Assembly (NCBI GenBank): GCA_028289325.1
Contig: JANQQN010000126.1
Location: 1-32,334 of the forward strand
DNA: 32,334 nucleotides
From: Myxococcota bacterium
GTDB taxonomy: Bacteria; Myxococcota; Kuafuiibacteriia; Kuafuiibacteriales; Kuafuiibacteriaceae
Direction of reading: 5' to 3'
Of the stretch, positions 1 to 7,393 are shown in pieces. The notes under the pieces are model-generated. The model was given only the letters and a program-made list of their open reading frames with translations. It had not been told where the DNA came from and ran no database searches. Made by a program: the position numbers and the translations under genes. Each line of letters starts with the position of its first letter. The first letter of the stretch is position 1.

Positions 1-460
1 GGCCGACGACCGAGGGCTAGCCAAGCGGGTCGTCGGCAAAAGGGGTCGGCATTCGCCGACGTCGTTTCGTAGTGGCCATCTCGCTCTCCTCGCGCCCCGC
101 AAAGGCGGCGCGCCGTTCGAAAGAAGAGCTCTCCGGCGCGAAGCCAGGGTTCCGACGCCGACCGCGTTCTCAAGTGATGAGCAACCGCGGGGACCGCCGG
201 AGGGACCGGAGGAGCTCGGAGCGGATTCGGTTCGTTACAGACATAGAGCACCTCCCGCCGACGGGGTGATCCATCGCGGCAAAATTGGGTTGCCTGGAAT
301 CTCAGCTCGCGCCAATGAGGCAGCGCACAATCGACGACAAAACGAGCACTGGGGCTTGATGTTCGCGCCCGCGCTCGCATATTGAATCCAGGTAGCTCGG
401 CGGGCGGTATCCGTCGGGCGAAGTGGCAGGCCGGCAGTGGCGGTCTGCGAAGGAGAAAAC
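1..460. other. Non-coding region and thrS leader with two stem-loops at the left edge
   Basis: I see no convincing gene here. Two perfect stem-loops lie at the left edge: positions 2-11 pair with 28-37 (10 bp, GCCGACGACC / GGTCGTCGGC) and 45-50 pair with 55-60 (GTCGGC-ATTC-GCCGAC). They may end a transcript coming from outside the window, but neither is followed by a T-run on either strand. Positions 60-350 show no recognisable signal. A plus-strand frame is open from base 2 to 385, but its Arg-rich product and mixed third-position composition do not look coding. Confidence 0.5.
356..385 (+). promoter_or_regulatory. thrS: Possible sigma-70-type promoter of thrS
   Basis: TTGATG at 356-361 is followed after 16 bases by CATATT (378-383), or after 18 bases by TATTGA (380-385), in an otherwise very GC-rich stretch. 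Transcription would start near 390 and give a leader of about 70 nt before the thrS start codon. I saw no T-box features (no specifier loop or terminator/antiterminator pair) in this short leader. It is a visual match only. Confidence 0.3.
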
Positions 461-2491
461 ATGATTTCTGTACGCTTGCCCGACGGATCTCGTCGGGAGC
501 TCGAAGACGGCGCCAGTGCGGCGGATCTCGCCGCGGCCATCAGCAAAGGCCTCGCGAAAAGCGCGGTCGCAGCCAAGGTCGACGGCCGGGTTGTGGACCT
601 CAAGAGCCCTCTCTTTGACGGAGCCGAGGTGGCCATCGTCACCAAGAAGGATGAAGAGGCCCTCGAGGTCCTTCGCCACTCGGCCGCGCACCTGATGGCC
701 GACGCGATACTGAGGGTGTTTCCGAAAGCTCAGCTGACGATCGGTCCCGTGGTCGATAACGGCTTCTATTACGACATCTATCTGCCGGACGGAAAGATCA
801 CCCCCGAGGACTTCCCGAAGATCGAATCCGAGATGCAGAAGGTTGCGAAGGCGGCCTTTCCGTTTCAGCGGATCGAAAGTCGGGCGCCCGAAAAAGACGA
901 AAACTTCCTGCGCTACAAGCAGATCGACGGCGGCCACAACAAGTTCAAGATGGAGATCGTAGGCGACGTCCTCGAGCGAGGCGACGTCTTGAGCTTCTAC
1001 AAGCACGGCGACTTCATCGACCTGTGTCGAGGTCCCCACGTCCCCAATACGGGATTTCTCAAGAACGTGAAGCTGACTCACGTTTCCGGGGCCTACTGGC
1101 GCTCAGATCCGAGCAAAGAGCAGCTGATCCGGGTCTACGGCACCGCCTTCTTTTCGAAAGACGACCTCAAAGACCATCTTCGGATGCTGGAAGAAGCGAA
1201 GAAGCGGGACCACCGGGTTCTCGGTGAGCAGCTCGACCTGTTCTCGTTCAACGAGGACGCGCCCGGCTTCCCCTTCTTCCACCCCCGCGGGGCGACCCTG
1301 TTCAACACGCTACAGGAGTACATGCGAGGCTTGCTGCGGCGACGAGGCTACAAGGAAGTCAAAACGCCGCTGATCTTGTCCGAACACCTGTGGCATCAGT
1401 CGGGTCACTACGACAACTATCTCGAGAACATGTTCTTCACGAAGCTGAAGCTTCGGGATGACAAGAACAGCGACGTCATCCACGACAACGTGGACGAAGA
1501 CCGACCGACCGCCGTCAAGCCCATGAACTGCCCCGGACACCTGCTCGTGTACGCGGTCCGACCTCACAGCCACAACGAGTTCCCACTGCGGATCGCGGAG
1601 ATGGGTCTCGTCCATCGGCGGGAGTTGTCGGGAACCCGGCACGGCTTGTTCCGGGTTCAGGCGTTCACGCAGGACGACGCCCACCACTTCTGTACCCCCG
1701 AGCAGATCGAAGGCGAGATCGGCATGCTGATCGACTTCTTCTCGGAGGTCTACGGCGCGTTCGATCTCACCGACGTTCGCATCGAGCTGTCGACGCGTCC
1801 GGAAAAGTCGATCGGTAGCGACGAGATGTGGGAGCGGGCGGAGAGCGCGCTGCAGTCGGCGCTGGATGCCAAGGGCGTCCCGTACCAGGTCAATCCCGGC
1901 GACGGGGCGTTCTACGGGCCGAAGATCGACTTTCACATCCGCGACGTCCTCAAGCGGTCGTGGCAGTGCGGCACGATCCAGCTCGACTTCTCGATGCCCG
2001 CCCGCTTCGACTTGAAGTACATCGGCGCCGACGGTGACCGGCATCCGCCGGTGATGATCCATCGGGCGTGTTACGGCAGCCTGGAACGATTCATGGGCAT
2101 CATCATCGAGAACTACGCCGGTCGGTTCCCGCTGTGGCTCGCGCCGGATCAGATCACCGTACTTCCGGTGTCCGACAAGTACTTCGACTACGCCCGTCAG
2201 GTGCAGCAGCAGCTGCAAGACGCCGACCTTCGCGTCGACGCCAATCTGAAGGACGACCGTATCGGATATAAGATCCGGCAGGCCAGCCTGCAGAAGTATC
2301 CGTACATGCTCGTCGTGGGCGAGACCGAGCAGGGCAACGGGACGGTCAACGTGCGGAGTCGAGATCAGGGCGAGCTGGGGGAGATGACCGTCGACGAGCT
2401 CCTGGATCGCTTGGCCGACGAACGCCGACCCGGCGGAAAACCGAAGCCCGTCGAGGCTTCGGCCGAGGCCCGACCGACCGCGTCCGCTTGA
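461..2491 (+). CDS. thrS: Threonine--tRNA ligase (ThrRS)
   Basis: Cytosolic class II aminoacyl-tRNA synthetase that charges tRNA-Thr. The 676-residue product has the full bacterial layout: N-terminal TGS domain (about 1-60), the editing domain (HSAAHLMADA, DLCRGPHVP, with its His and Cys residues), the catalytic core (about 240-530) and a C-terminal anticodon-binding domain. Zinc ligands typical of ThrRS are present: Cys357 in MNCPGH, His408 in DDAHHF and His534 in IHRACYGSLERF. I chose ATG 461 over the in-frame GTG at 437 because AGGAGAA lies just upstream at 451-457. The last 20 residues form a Pro/Ala-rich tail. No infC, rpmI or rplT follows, unlike the common thrS-infC arrangement; the next gene converges on it. 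The editing residues look intact, so Ser-tRNA-Thr proofreading is expected. Confidence 0.97.
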   Translation: MISVRLPDGSRRELEDGASAADLAAAISKGLAKSAVAAKVDGRVVDLKSPLFDGAEVAIVTKKDEEALEVLRHSAAHLMADAILRVFPKAQLTIGPVVDNGFYYDIYLPDGKITPEDFPKIESEMQKVAKAAFPFQRIESRAPEKDENFLRYKQIDGGHNKFKMEIVGDVLERGDVLSFYKHGDFIDLCRGPHVPNTGFLKNVKLTHVSGAYWRSDPSKEQLIRVYGTAFFSKDDLKDHLRMLEEAKKRDHRVLGEQLDLFSFNEDAPGFPFFHPRGATLFNTLQEYMRGLLRRRGYKEVKTPLILSEHLWHQSGHYDNYLENMFFTKLKLRDDKNSDVIHDNVDEDRPTAVKPMNCPGHLLVYAVRPHSHNEFPLRIAEMGLVHRRELSGTRHGLFRVQAFTQDDAHHFCTPEQIEGEIGMLIDFFSEVYGAFDLTDVRIELSTRPEKSIGSDEMWERAESALQSALDAKGVPYQVNPGDGAFYGPKIDFHIRDVLKRSWQCGTIQLDFSMPARFDLKYIGADGDRHPPVMIHRACYGSLERFMGIIIENYAGRFPLWLAPDQITVLPVSDKYFDYARQVQQQLQDADLRVDANLKDDRIGYKIRQASLQKYPYMLVVGETEQGNGTVNVRSRDQGELGEMTVDELLDRLADERRPGGKPKPVEASAEARPTASA

Positions 2492-2503
2492 TGGCCCTTC
2501 GTG

Positions 2504-2704
2504 GCGCTCGGACACTCCGATTGCGAGCGCAGCCGGGGAGCGCAACCATGCCAGCTGCTCATGCGGGCATGATGCGCTGATACGGAAAGGCGTTTCGCAC
2601 GGCGGCGTGGAAGTAGCGAGGCCGTCTAGGCGCGCCTCAGACCGCAACGAGGGCGGCGAACGGGAGTTCCGAGCCAGGAACTGGATCGGAACTCCTGGCT
2701 CGCC
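2504..2704 (+). ncRNA. Structured 3' region of thrS; possible repeat-family RNA, copy 1
   Basis: This 243-base convergent gap is full of hairpins. GCGCTCG (2504-2510) pairs with CGAGCGC (2524-2530), 13 nt after the thrS stop. GCGCA plus CATGCC (2540-2552) pair with GGCATG plus TGCGC (2566-2577). The box AGGCCGTCTAGGCGC (2619-2633) is repeated exactly at 17317-17331. Then GGCGA (2655-2659) pairs with TCGCC (2700-2704), enclosing GGAGTTCCGA (2663-2672) with TCGGAACTCC (2686-2695), a G-A mismatch, CCAG/CTGG and a GAA triloop. An alternative stem, GAGCCAGGA (2671-2679) with TCCTGGCTC (2693-2701), excludes that hairpin. At minimum this should act as a terminator or transcript-stabilising end for thrS. 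There is no T-run. Strand is inferred from thrS. Confidence 0.45.
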
Positions 2705-2734
2705 GTACGAGCTTCCGCGGGCGCCGCCGTCGGC

Positions 2735-3772
2735 TTACTGAGGCCCCACCCAGCGCTGAGTGGCCCAGGGGGGAAGCTCTGCTTCTTCCTTGGGGTCCTC
2801 CTCGGGCGCTTCAAAGACGGGTTCGGCGGGCCGAAGCCGGCGCGCAACCCGATCGAATCCCTGCATGAGCTCTTTGGGGGAACAACCCGTCTCTTCCGTA
2901 GCAGCGCTGGTCGCCGCTTCCGTCTTCAGGTCGTATACACCCGCCGCGGCGACGCACAGCTCGCCGATTTGTAGGATCGACGGGGCGACAGTGCGCTGGG
3001 CCGCAAGGGCCCGTCCGATCTCGATCTGACAGGCATCGTCATAGCAAGGGCGGAAGCTCTCGCGCTGCAGCTCTTTGATCGCCGCGTTGATCTGCTCGGT
3101 GGGCACGGTGCGGTAGCCGTAAAAGCCAAGGCGAGCGGTGAAGTAAGACTGGAGCTGGCGAAGCAAGTTGCCGTCTAGGCCGTCCGACTTGTCGTGAACC
3201 CGCAGCACGGCCACCACCGGATCTGTGGCGCTCGGCGCAGGCGGTCGGCGTTCCTGCTTCTCCTTGGACAGCGTATGGAGGATCTTTGGCGCTGGGCCGG
3301 TCATGTCCGTCGCCGTGTTGTTCACGACGAAGGTCTCTTCACGATATCCAGGTTTGCTGAATCGAACCGCGATCGGCTCGGCCAGCCCCTCGGGCGGACT
3401 GCCTTTGGGCGCGTCGGGATACGAAGCCACGAAGCCGATGACCGCGGCCACGGCCAGGGCAACAGCAGTGATGGTGGGCGGCGTCTTATCCTCGGACGAT
3501 CCGGCCGCGAGCGCGAAGCCCCCCGCCATGAGGGCGCTCGCCCCCGTCAGGAAGGACACCGCGCGCTGGGCCGTCCGATCGTACTGATAGCTGGAGACCT
3601 CGATATCGACGGGTGACGCGCCGACCGGTTCAAAGCGATCGTCACCGCGCTTGACCTCCACCGTCGCCCCCGGCGGCACCGTGTTGAGGGTCAGCCTGGC
3701 CGGCTTCTCCTCGACGGTCACACAGCACACGAAAGCGACGCTCACGACGATGATCAAAGGCCGGCTCAGCAT
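2735..3772 (-). CDS. PEGA-type lipoprotein with CsgG-like C-terminal domain, paralog A
   Basis: Predicted envelope protein of 345 residues, function unknown. The N-terminus is a signal sequence ending in AFVCC, where the paralog at 3952-4980 has TFVGC, so the lipidation site is probably Cys17 with an atypical Cys at -1. A PEGA-like segment follows (TVPPGATVEVKRG, then PVDIEV), is interrupted by two hydrophobic stretches (about residues 65-85 and 90-110, Ala/Val/Gly rich), and resumes with AVRFSKPGYREETFVV. The C-terminal part (about 185-320) carries PCYDDACQIEIGRALAAQ and a late TGC, resembling CsgG/TolB-N-like domains of Myxococcota lipoproteins; its Cys residues could form disulfides. ATG 3772 is chosen because the product then aligns from residue 1 with the paralog. 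An in-frame extension upstream reads through the antisense of the neighbouring gene and is not real. Confidence 0.85.
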   Translation of the reverse strand: MLSRPLIIVVSVAFVCCVTVEEKPARLTLNTVPPGATVEVKRGDDRFEPVGASPVDIEVSSYQYDRTAQRAVSFLTGASALMAGGFALAAGSSEDKTPPTITAVALAVAAVIGFVASYPDAPKGSPPEGLAEPIAVRFSKPGYREETFVVNNTATDMTGPAPKILHTLSKEKQERRPPAPSATDPVVAVLRVHDKSDGLDGNLLRQLQSYFTARLGFYGYRTVPTEQINAAIKELQRESFRPCYDDACQIEIGRALAAQRTVAPSILQIGELCVAAAGVYDLKTEAATSAATEETGCSPKELMQGFDRVARRLRPAEPVFEAPEEDPKEEAELPPWATQRWVGPQ

Positions 3773-3780
3773 GTTTCCAA

Positions 3781-3828
3781 AGTATTCGAATGCCGTAACC
3801 AGCCAAGGGCGTGTTCCGCCGCACATTA
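3781..3828 (-). promoter_or_regulatory. Upstream block of lipoprotein A, duplicated with the gene
   Basis: Read on the minus strand, this block contains ATGTGCGGCGGAACAC, 17 bases, then GCATTCGAATAC just before the start codon. The same two boxes, 18 bases apart, precede the paralogous gene at 4990-5035. Retention of both boxes while the bases between them changed suggests a shared promoter. GGAAC resembles an ECF-type -35 in this copy, but the other copy reads CGAAC, so the sigma class is open. Confidence 0.4.
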
Positions 3829-3951
3829 CCCCAAACGGGCGCTGGCGGCCGTTCTTGCCGCTATACGAGCCATTCTGCGCCCGGACGATGTTGCTTGCAA
3901 ACGCCTCGGCCCACCCGACGACGAGAACCGGACTCGCGCGCCGTCGACGGT

Positions 3952-4980
3952 TCATTTCGGCCAGCCGACCCGCCGCTCGGCCCACGGGGGAAGCGCCGGC
4001 CCCTCCGGTTCCGCGATTTCTTCGAAGATGGCCTCGGGAGGCCGAAGCCGGCGCGCGACCCGATCGAACCCCTCCATGAGCGCTTTGGGGGTGCAGCCGG
4101 TCTCCTCGGTGGCGGCGTCGGTCGCCGCCTCCGTCTTCAGGTCGTACACGCCCGCAGCCGCGACGCACAACTCGCCGATCTGCAGGATCGATGGCGCGAC
4201 AGTCCGCTGCGCGGCGAGAGCGCGACCGATCTCGATCTGGCAAGCCTCGTCGTAACAAGGGCGAAAGCTCTCGCGCTGCAGCTCTTTGATCGCCGCGTTG
4301 ATCTGATCGGTGGGGACGGTTCGGTAGCCATAGTAGCCGAGGCGAGCGGTGAAGTAGGCCTGAAGCTGGCCGAGGGTGCGGCCATCGAGCGCTTCCGATT
4401 TGTCGTGCACGCCCATCACCGCCACCACCGGATTTCTGGGATCCATGGCCACGACATCGTCATCCGCGCTCTCCTCGGACAAAACATGGTGGATCTTCGG
4501 CGTCGGTCCGGTGAGCCCGGGCGCTTTGCCGTTCACGACGAAGGTCTCTTCGCGATAGCCAGACTTGCTGAATCGAACCGCGATCGGCTCCGCCAAACCC
4601 GCCGGCGGGTCCGTCCCGGACGGACCCACGGCCGACCACGTGAAGGCCAGCACCGAGATGCCCGCCGTCATGACCGCGCCCGCCCTCATCCCCCTGTTAT
4701 CTGACGACGCAGCGGCGATGCCGAGCGCCGCCGCCAAGATACCGGTCACCACGCCGAGGGCCAGGCCGGCCTGAGGACCGGTCTTGTCTCTTTGAAGGCT
4801 GCGGACCTCGATATCGACCGGGGAGGTGCCAACGCTCTCGAACCGATCTTTGCCCCGCTTGACCTCGACCGTGGCCCCCGGCGGGACCGTGCTCAGGGTG
4901 AGTGTCGCGGGCTTCTCCTTGATGGTTGAACAGCCGACGAAGGTGACAGTGACGAGGAGGATCAGGGGGCGCCGCGGCAT
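3952..4980 (-). CDS. PEGA-type lipoprotein with CsgG-like C-terminal domain, paralog B
   Basis: Predicted lipoprotein of 342 residues, function unknown. The signal sequence ends in VTFVGC, placing the lipidated Cys at residue 17. The layout matches paralog A: a PEGA-like segment (STVPPGATVEVKRG), two hydrophobic stretches around residues 70-115 interrupting it, resumption at AVRFSKSGYREETFVV, then the C-terminal domain with PCYDEACQIEIGRALAAQ and TGC. The C-terminal domain is nearly identical to paralog A, whereas the hydrophobic middle and the following linker differ strongly. ATG 4980 gives the common N-terminus and lies just downstream of the duplicated GCATTCGAATAC box. It lies upstream of paralog A on the same strand, 179 bases away; each copy keeps its own upstream block, so they are probably transcribed separately. 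Confidence 0.85.
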   Translation of the reverse strand: MPRRPLILLVTVTFVGCSTIKEKPATLTLSTVPPGATVEVKRGKDRFESVGTSPVDIEVRSLQRDKTGPQAGLALGVVTGILAAALGIAAASSDNRGMRAGAVMTAGISVLAFTWSAVGPSGTDPPAGLAEPIAVRFSKSGYREETFVVNGKAPGLTGPTPKIHHVLSEESADDDVVAMDPRNPVVAVMGVHDKSEALDGRTLGQLQAYFTARLGYYGYRTVPTDQINAAIKELQRESFRPCYDEACQIEIGRALAAQRTVAPSILQIGELCVAAAGVYDLKTEAATDAATEETGCTPKALMEGFDRVARRLRPPEAIFEEIAEPEGPALPPWAERRVGWPK

Positions 4981-4987
4981 GAGCTCA

Positions 4988-5037
4988 AGGTATTCGAATG
5001 CGGTGGCGATCCAAGCAAAGTGTTCGACCGCACATGG
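4988..5037 (-). promoter_or_regulatory. Upstream block of lipoprotein B, duplicated with the gene
   Basis: On the minus strand ATGTGCGGTCGAACAC is followed after 18 bases by GCATTCGAATAC, ending about 10 bases before the ATG at 4980. It is the counterpart of the block upstream of paralog A. TTGCTT lies between the boxes, but no spacing to a -10 is fully convincing. Confidence 0.4.
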
Positions 5038-5091
5038 TCACTCGAAGCGCGGGGCCGGATCCTTGCTAGCGTGTGCAGAAATCATTCGCCG

Positions 5092-5113
5092 CGGAGATCG
5101 ACGACCGTCTCCG
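5092..5113 (-). terminator. Stem-loop downstream of the RDD gene
   Basis: CGGAGA (5092-5097) pairs perfectly with TCTCCG (5108-5113) around a 10-base loop, 35 bases after the stop codon of the minus-strand RDD gene. There is no T-run, so intrinsic termination is uncertain. Confidence 0.25.
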
Positions 5114-5148
5114 ACATGCCCGGCGCCAAGGCCGCGCCGACGATGTAG

Positions 5149-5631
5149 CTAAACGCGAGCCACGTCGATGACCCGGGTGCCGGCGAGATGGTCGTGCAGG
5201 CATCGGCGATCGTCCCGATAAACGAAGGCGGCATCGAGGACCATGAGGGCCGCGAATGGCCCGGGCAGCGCGCGCAACAGCATCAGCGGGAGCTCCCGGA
5301 GCACGAAGCCGCGAACGAGCCCGGCCGGCAGACCCTCTCGGTCGATCATCATCGTCCCCACCGCGGCTTTTCCGAGCGACTGAGAACGGGTCGAAATCAG
5401 AAATGCCTGCACCACGATGGCCACGAAGGCGCCCAAACCCCCGCCCACGGCCGATGACCCGCCCGGTAGGGCCAGCAGAACCGCCCCCACGGTCACCGAA
5501 CCCGCCATGGCGATCAGGTCGATGATCCGCCCCGCGAGGCGCCGAGATAGGCTGGCCAGGACCAGCTCATCGCGAGCCTGGGAAGTGGCGGGCGTCGGCG
5601 GCACGAACGGATTCCTGCGTTCATCGATCAT
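5149..5631 (-). CDS. RDD-family membrane protein
   Basis: Small integral membrane protein of 160 residues. The RDD signature is present: LAGRIIDLIAM near residues 33-43 (Arg and Asp at the start of the first helix), then hydrophobic stretches at about 35-60, 65-82 and 108-125, the SLGKAAVGTMMIDREG motif between helices 2 and 3, and the closing DRRCLHDHLAGTRVI motif typical of the family. The family is diverse and its members have been linked to ion exchange or membrane stress; no substrate can be given. ATG 5631 is chosen; a GTG three codons earlier (5640) is possible because the ribosome-binding site is weak for both. It is divergent from gloB across an 87-base gap. Confidence 0.85.
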   Translation of the reverse strand: MIDERRNPFVPPTPATSQARDELVLASLSRRLAGRIIDLIAMAGSVTVGAVLLALPGGSSAVGGGLGAFVAIVVQAFLISTRSQSLGKAAVGTMMIDREGLPAGLVRGFVLRELPLMLLRALPGPFAALMVLDAAFVYRDDRRCLHDHLAGTRVIDVARV

Positions 5632-5718
5632 ACGGGTCACCCTGCGGCGCCTCGTCCGCGCTGACAAGCGCCATCGAATCGCTGCACGTAGCCAGACCGA
5701 TTTGTTAAGAACGTGCGC

Positions 5719-6585
5719 ATGCACGTCGTGACCCGTCCTACGCCTCCGTTTTCGAGCCGATCCGGCCGGTTGACCGTCCATCAGGTCCCCATGTGGCAGG
5801 ACAATCTGGTGTGGCTGCTGGTCGACAATGAGACCAAAGAGGCGGCCGCGGTCGACGGCCCGGAGGCCGGCCCCGCGCTCGACTACTGCGTCGCGACCGG
5901 GCTCCATCTGACCACGGTCATCAATACCCACACCCACGGCGACCATGTCGGCATCAACGCCGACCTCGGCCGGCGAGGCCAGCTCGACGACACCCGGGTC
6001 ATCGGATCCCGGCGGGCGATGGCCGACGTGCCGGGGATCGACGAGCCGGTCGATGACGGCGACGTGGTGACCTTCGGCGGAGTCGAAGGGCGGGTCATGC
6101 TCACCGAAGGCCACCTCGACGGCCACGTCTCCTACGTGTTCGAAGATCTCTTGTTCTGTGGCGATACCCTGTTCGCCGCCGGCTGTGGGTATCTGTTCGA
6201 CGGACCGCCGTCGAAGATGCACGACAGCCTGACCCGGCTGGCCGCTCTCGACCCGGACACGCAGGTGTGTTGCGCCCACGAATATACGCAAGACAACCTG
6301 CGATTTGCGTGGTCCATCGATCCCGATAACCCCGCCCTCGCCGATCGGATCAAGCGGGCGTGGGCCATTCGAGCCGAAGGCGGGTGCACCGTCCCGTCGA
6401 CGATCGCCGACGAGCGAGCGACCAATCCTTTTCTTCGGCACCACGACCCCGCCCTCCGGAGTCGGGTGCAAGCAGCCTTTCCTGACCGGGAGCTCGCCAC
6501 CGCCGCCGACATCTTTGCCGCGACTCGGGCCCTCAAAGACCACAAGGCTTACCGGTCGATCACCGACGATCAGCTGCCGACCTGA
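5719..6585 (+). CDS. gloB: Hydroxyacylglutathione hydrolase (glyoxalase II)
   Basis: Metallo-beta-lactamase-fold thiolesterase that hydrolyses S-D-lactoylglutathione to D-lactate and the free thiol, the second step of methylglyoxal detoxification in the cytosol. All seven usual metal ligands can be placed: His71, His73, Asp75 and His76 in THTHGDH, His132 in EGHLDGH, Asp149 in CGDTLF and His187 in AHEYT. The C-terminal HAGH-type domain is present (NPFLRHHDPALR). The usual HTPGHT motif before the fourth His is replaced by TEGHLDGHVSY. The product has 288 residues, somewhat longer than typical because of about 20 extra N-terminal residues. ATG 5719 is used; a GTG at 5713 is equally in frame. No glyoxalase I lies in the window. 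Its thematic partner may be the deglycation operon at 17426-18783. Confidence 0.93.
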   Translation: MHVVTRPTPPFSSRSGRLTVHQVPMWQDNLVWLLVDNETKEAAAVDGPEAGPALDYCVATGLHLTTVINTHTHGDHVGINADLGRRGQLDDTRVIGSRRAMADVPGIDEPVDDGDVVTFGGVEGRVMLTEGHLDGHVSYVFEDLLFCGDTLFAAGCGYLFDGPPSKMHDSLTRLAALDPDTQVCCAHEYTQDNLRFAWSIDPDNPALADRIKRAWAIRAEGGCTVPSTIADERATNPFLRHHDPALRSRVQAAFPDRELATAADIFAATRALKDHKAYRSITDDQLPT

Positions 6586-6627
6586 TGGCCTCGATTGCCT
6601 CGACCGCCTCGAACGAAGGCCCGACCT

Positions 6628-7362
6628 TCAGCCGCCGTTCGAGGACGAGCCCCCGCCCCGCCGCCGGTCGACGATCATTCGCCATCGAAACATCGGTCGC
6701 CAGACGATCTGCGGCGCGGGCAGTCCTTCCGCCGCGCACATCTGCTCGAGCTCGGCTCGGTGAAAAGACCGCAACACGGAGAGGGGGCCGTCGTTTCGCA
6801 CCAGGCGGCTCCCGGAGAACAACGCGGTCAAGATGCGGATCCCCAGCCAGGCCAGGCGGTGGCGATGAAAGTCATTGATCACCACCCCGAGACGAGCAAC
6901 TCGGAACATCTTGCCCAACGCGCGCTGCGCGTCGTCGCCGACGAAGTGATGCAGGGTCGCCGCCGCGTGAACCACGTCGAACGCCGGCCTATCGGGGAGC
7001 GCGAACAGATCTTGGACCCGAAAGTCGAGGTCCTGTTGGTCGCCCGAAGAACGGCGCGCGAGCTCGATGGAGGTATCGGTCAAATCGATGCCCGTCACGT
7101 GGACCCGGATCCCTCGCCGTCGCCCCCACCGCACCATCTTGCGCGGGATGTCTCCGCTGCCCGTTCCGACGTCCAGCACCGTCAGCTCGCGCTGTCCGGG
7201 TGGCAGGAGCGCGGACAACCCTTCCAAGCTCGGACCATAGCCCCCCAGGGTCTTGTTCACGAACTCGATCTCGCGAAGGGTTCGCTCCAGCTCCGGGCCC
7301 TGGACGGTCAGATCGTCCATCAGCTCGAGCTGGTCGCTGCGCTGGCTCGTCGACGGGAGCAC
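6628..7362 (-). CDS. SAM-dependent class I methyltransferase
   Basis: Cytosolic methyltransferase of 244 residues, substrate unknown. Motif I is clear (LTVLDVGTGSGDIP, near residues 60-74), followed by the acidic end of strand 2 (VTGIDLTD), FDVVHAAATLHHF for motif IV, and GVVINDFHRHRLAW. The N-terminal segment QRSDQLELMDD resembles methyltransferases found beside type III polyketide synthase and FAD-dependent oxidoreductase genes in actinobacteria and myxobacteria; neither partner is present here. The start is GTG 7362: an in-frame TAA lies four codons upstream, so no earlier start exists, and the conserved LMDD segment would be lost with a later one. It is 31 bases downstream of the SulP gene on the same strand and may be the last gene of that operon. 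It converges on gloB with a 42-base gap. Confidence 0.85.
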   Translation of the reverse strand: MLPSTSQRSDQLELMDDLTVQGPELERTLREIEFVNKTLGGYGPSLEGLSALLPPGQRELTVLDVGTGSGDIPRKMVRWGRRRGIRVHVTGIDLTDTSIELARRSSGDQQDLDFRVQDLFALPDRPAFDVVHAAATLHHFVGDDAQRALGKMFRVARLGVVINDFHRHRLAWLGIRILTALFSGSRLVRNDGPLSVLRSFHRAELEQMCAAEGLPAPQIVWRPMFRWRMIVDRRRGGGSSSNGG

Positions 7363-7393
7363 TTCGACGACTTAGAGCGCCATCGCGTTCAGA

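Noticed and set aside
17..37. tRNA-like D-arm word (TAGCCAAGCGG) near the left edge
   Set aside because: No anticodon or T-arm follows at suitable distance; the bases are part of a simple hairpin.
2..385. Open plus-strand frame of about 127 codons from the left edge
   Set aside because: Arg-rich product without a domain, mixed third-position composition and no conserved motif. Long open frames are common in GC-rich non-coding DNA.
1151..1166. 16-base match TTTCGAAAGACGACCT between thrS and 31196-31211
   Set aside because: One copy is in conserved coding sequence. A match of this length is within chance for a GC-rich 32-kb window, and no structure is shared.
2573..2600. Hammerhead ribozyme core (CTGATAC ... 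GGAAA) after thrS
   Set aside because: The CUGANGA core is not met and the three stems do not form around it.
3171..3187. Third occurrence of a CGTCTAGGC-like word
   Set aside because: It lies inside the lipoprotein A coding sequence and lacks the rest of the box and the hairpin.
2735..4258. 507-residue reading of the lipoprotein A gene
   Set aside because: The upstream extension is the antisense of paralog B. The paralogs align from ATG 3772 and 4980.
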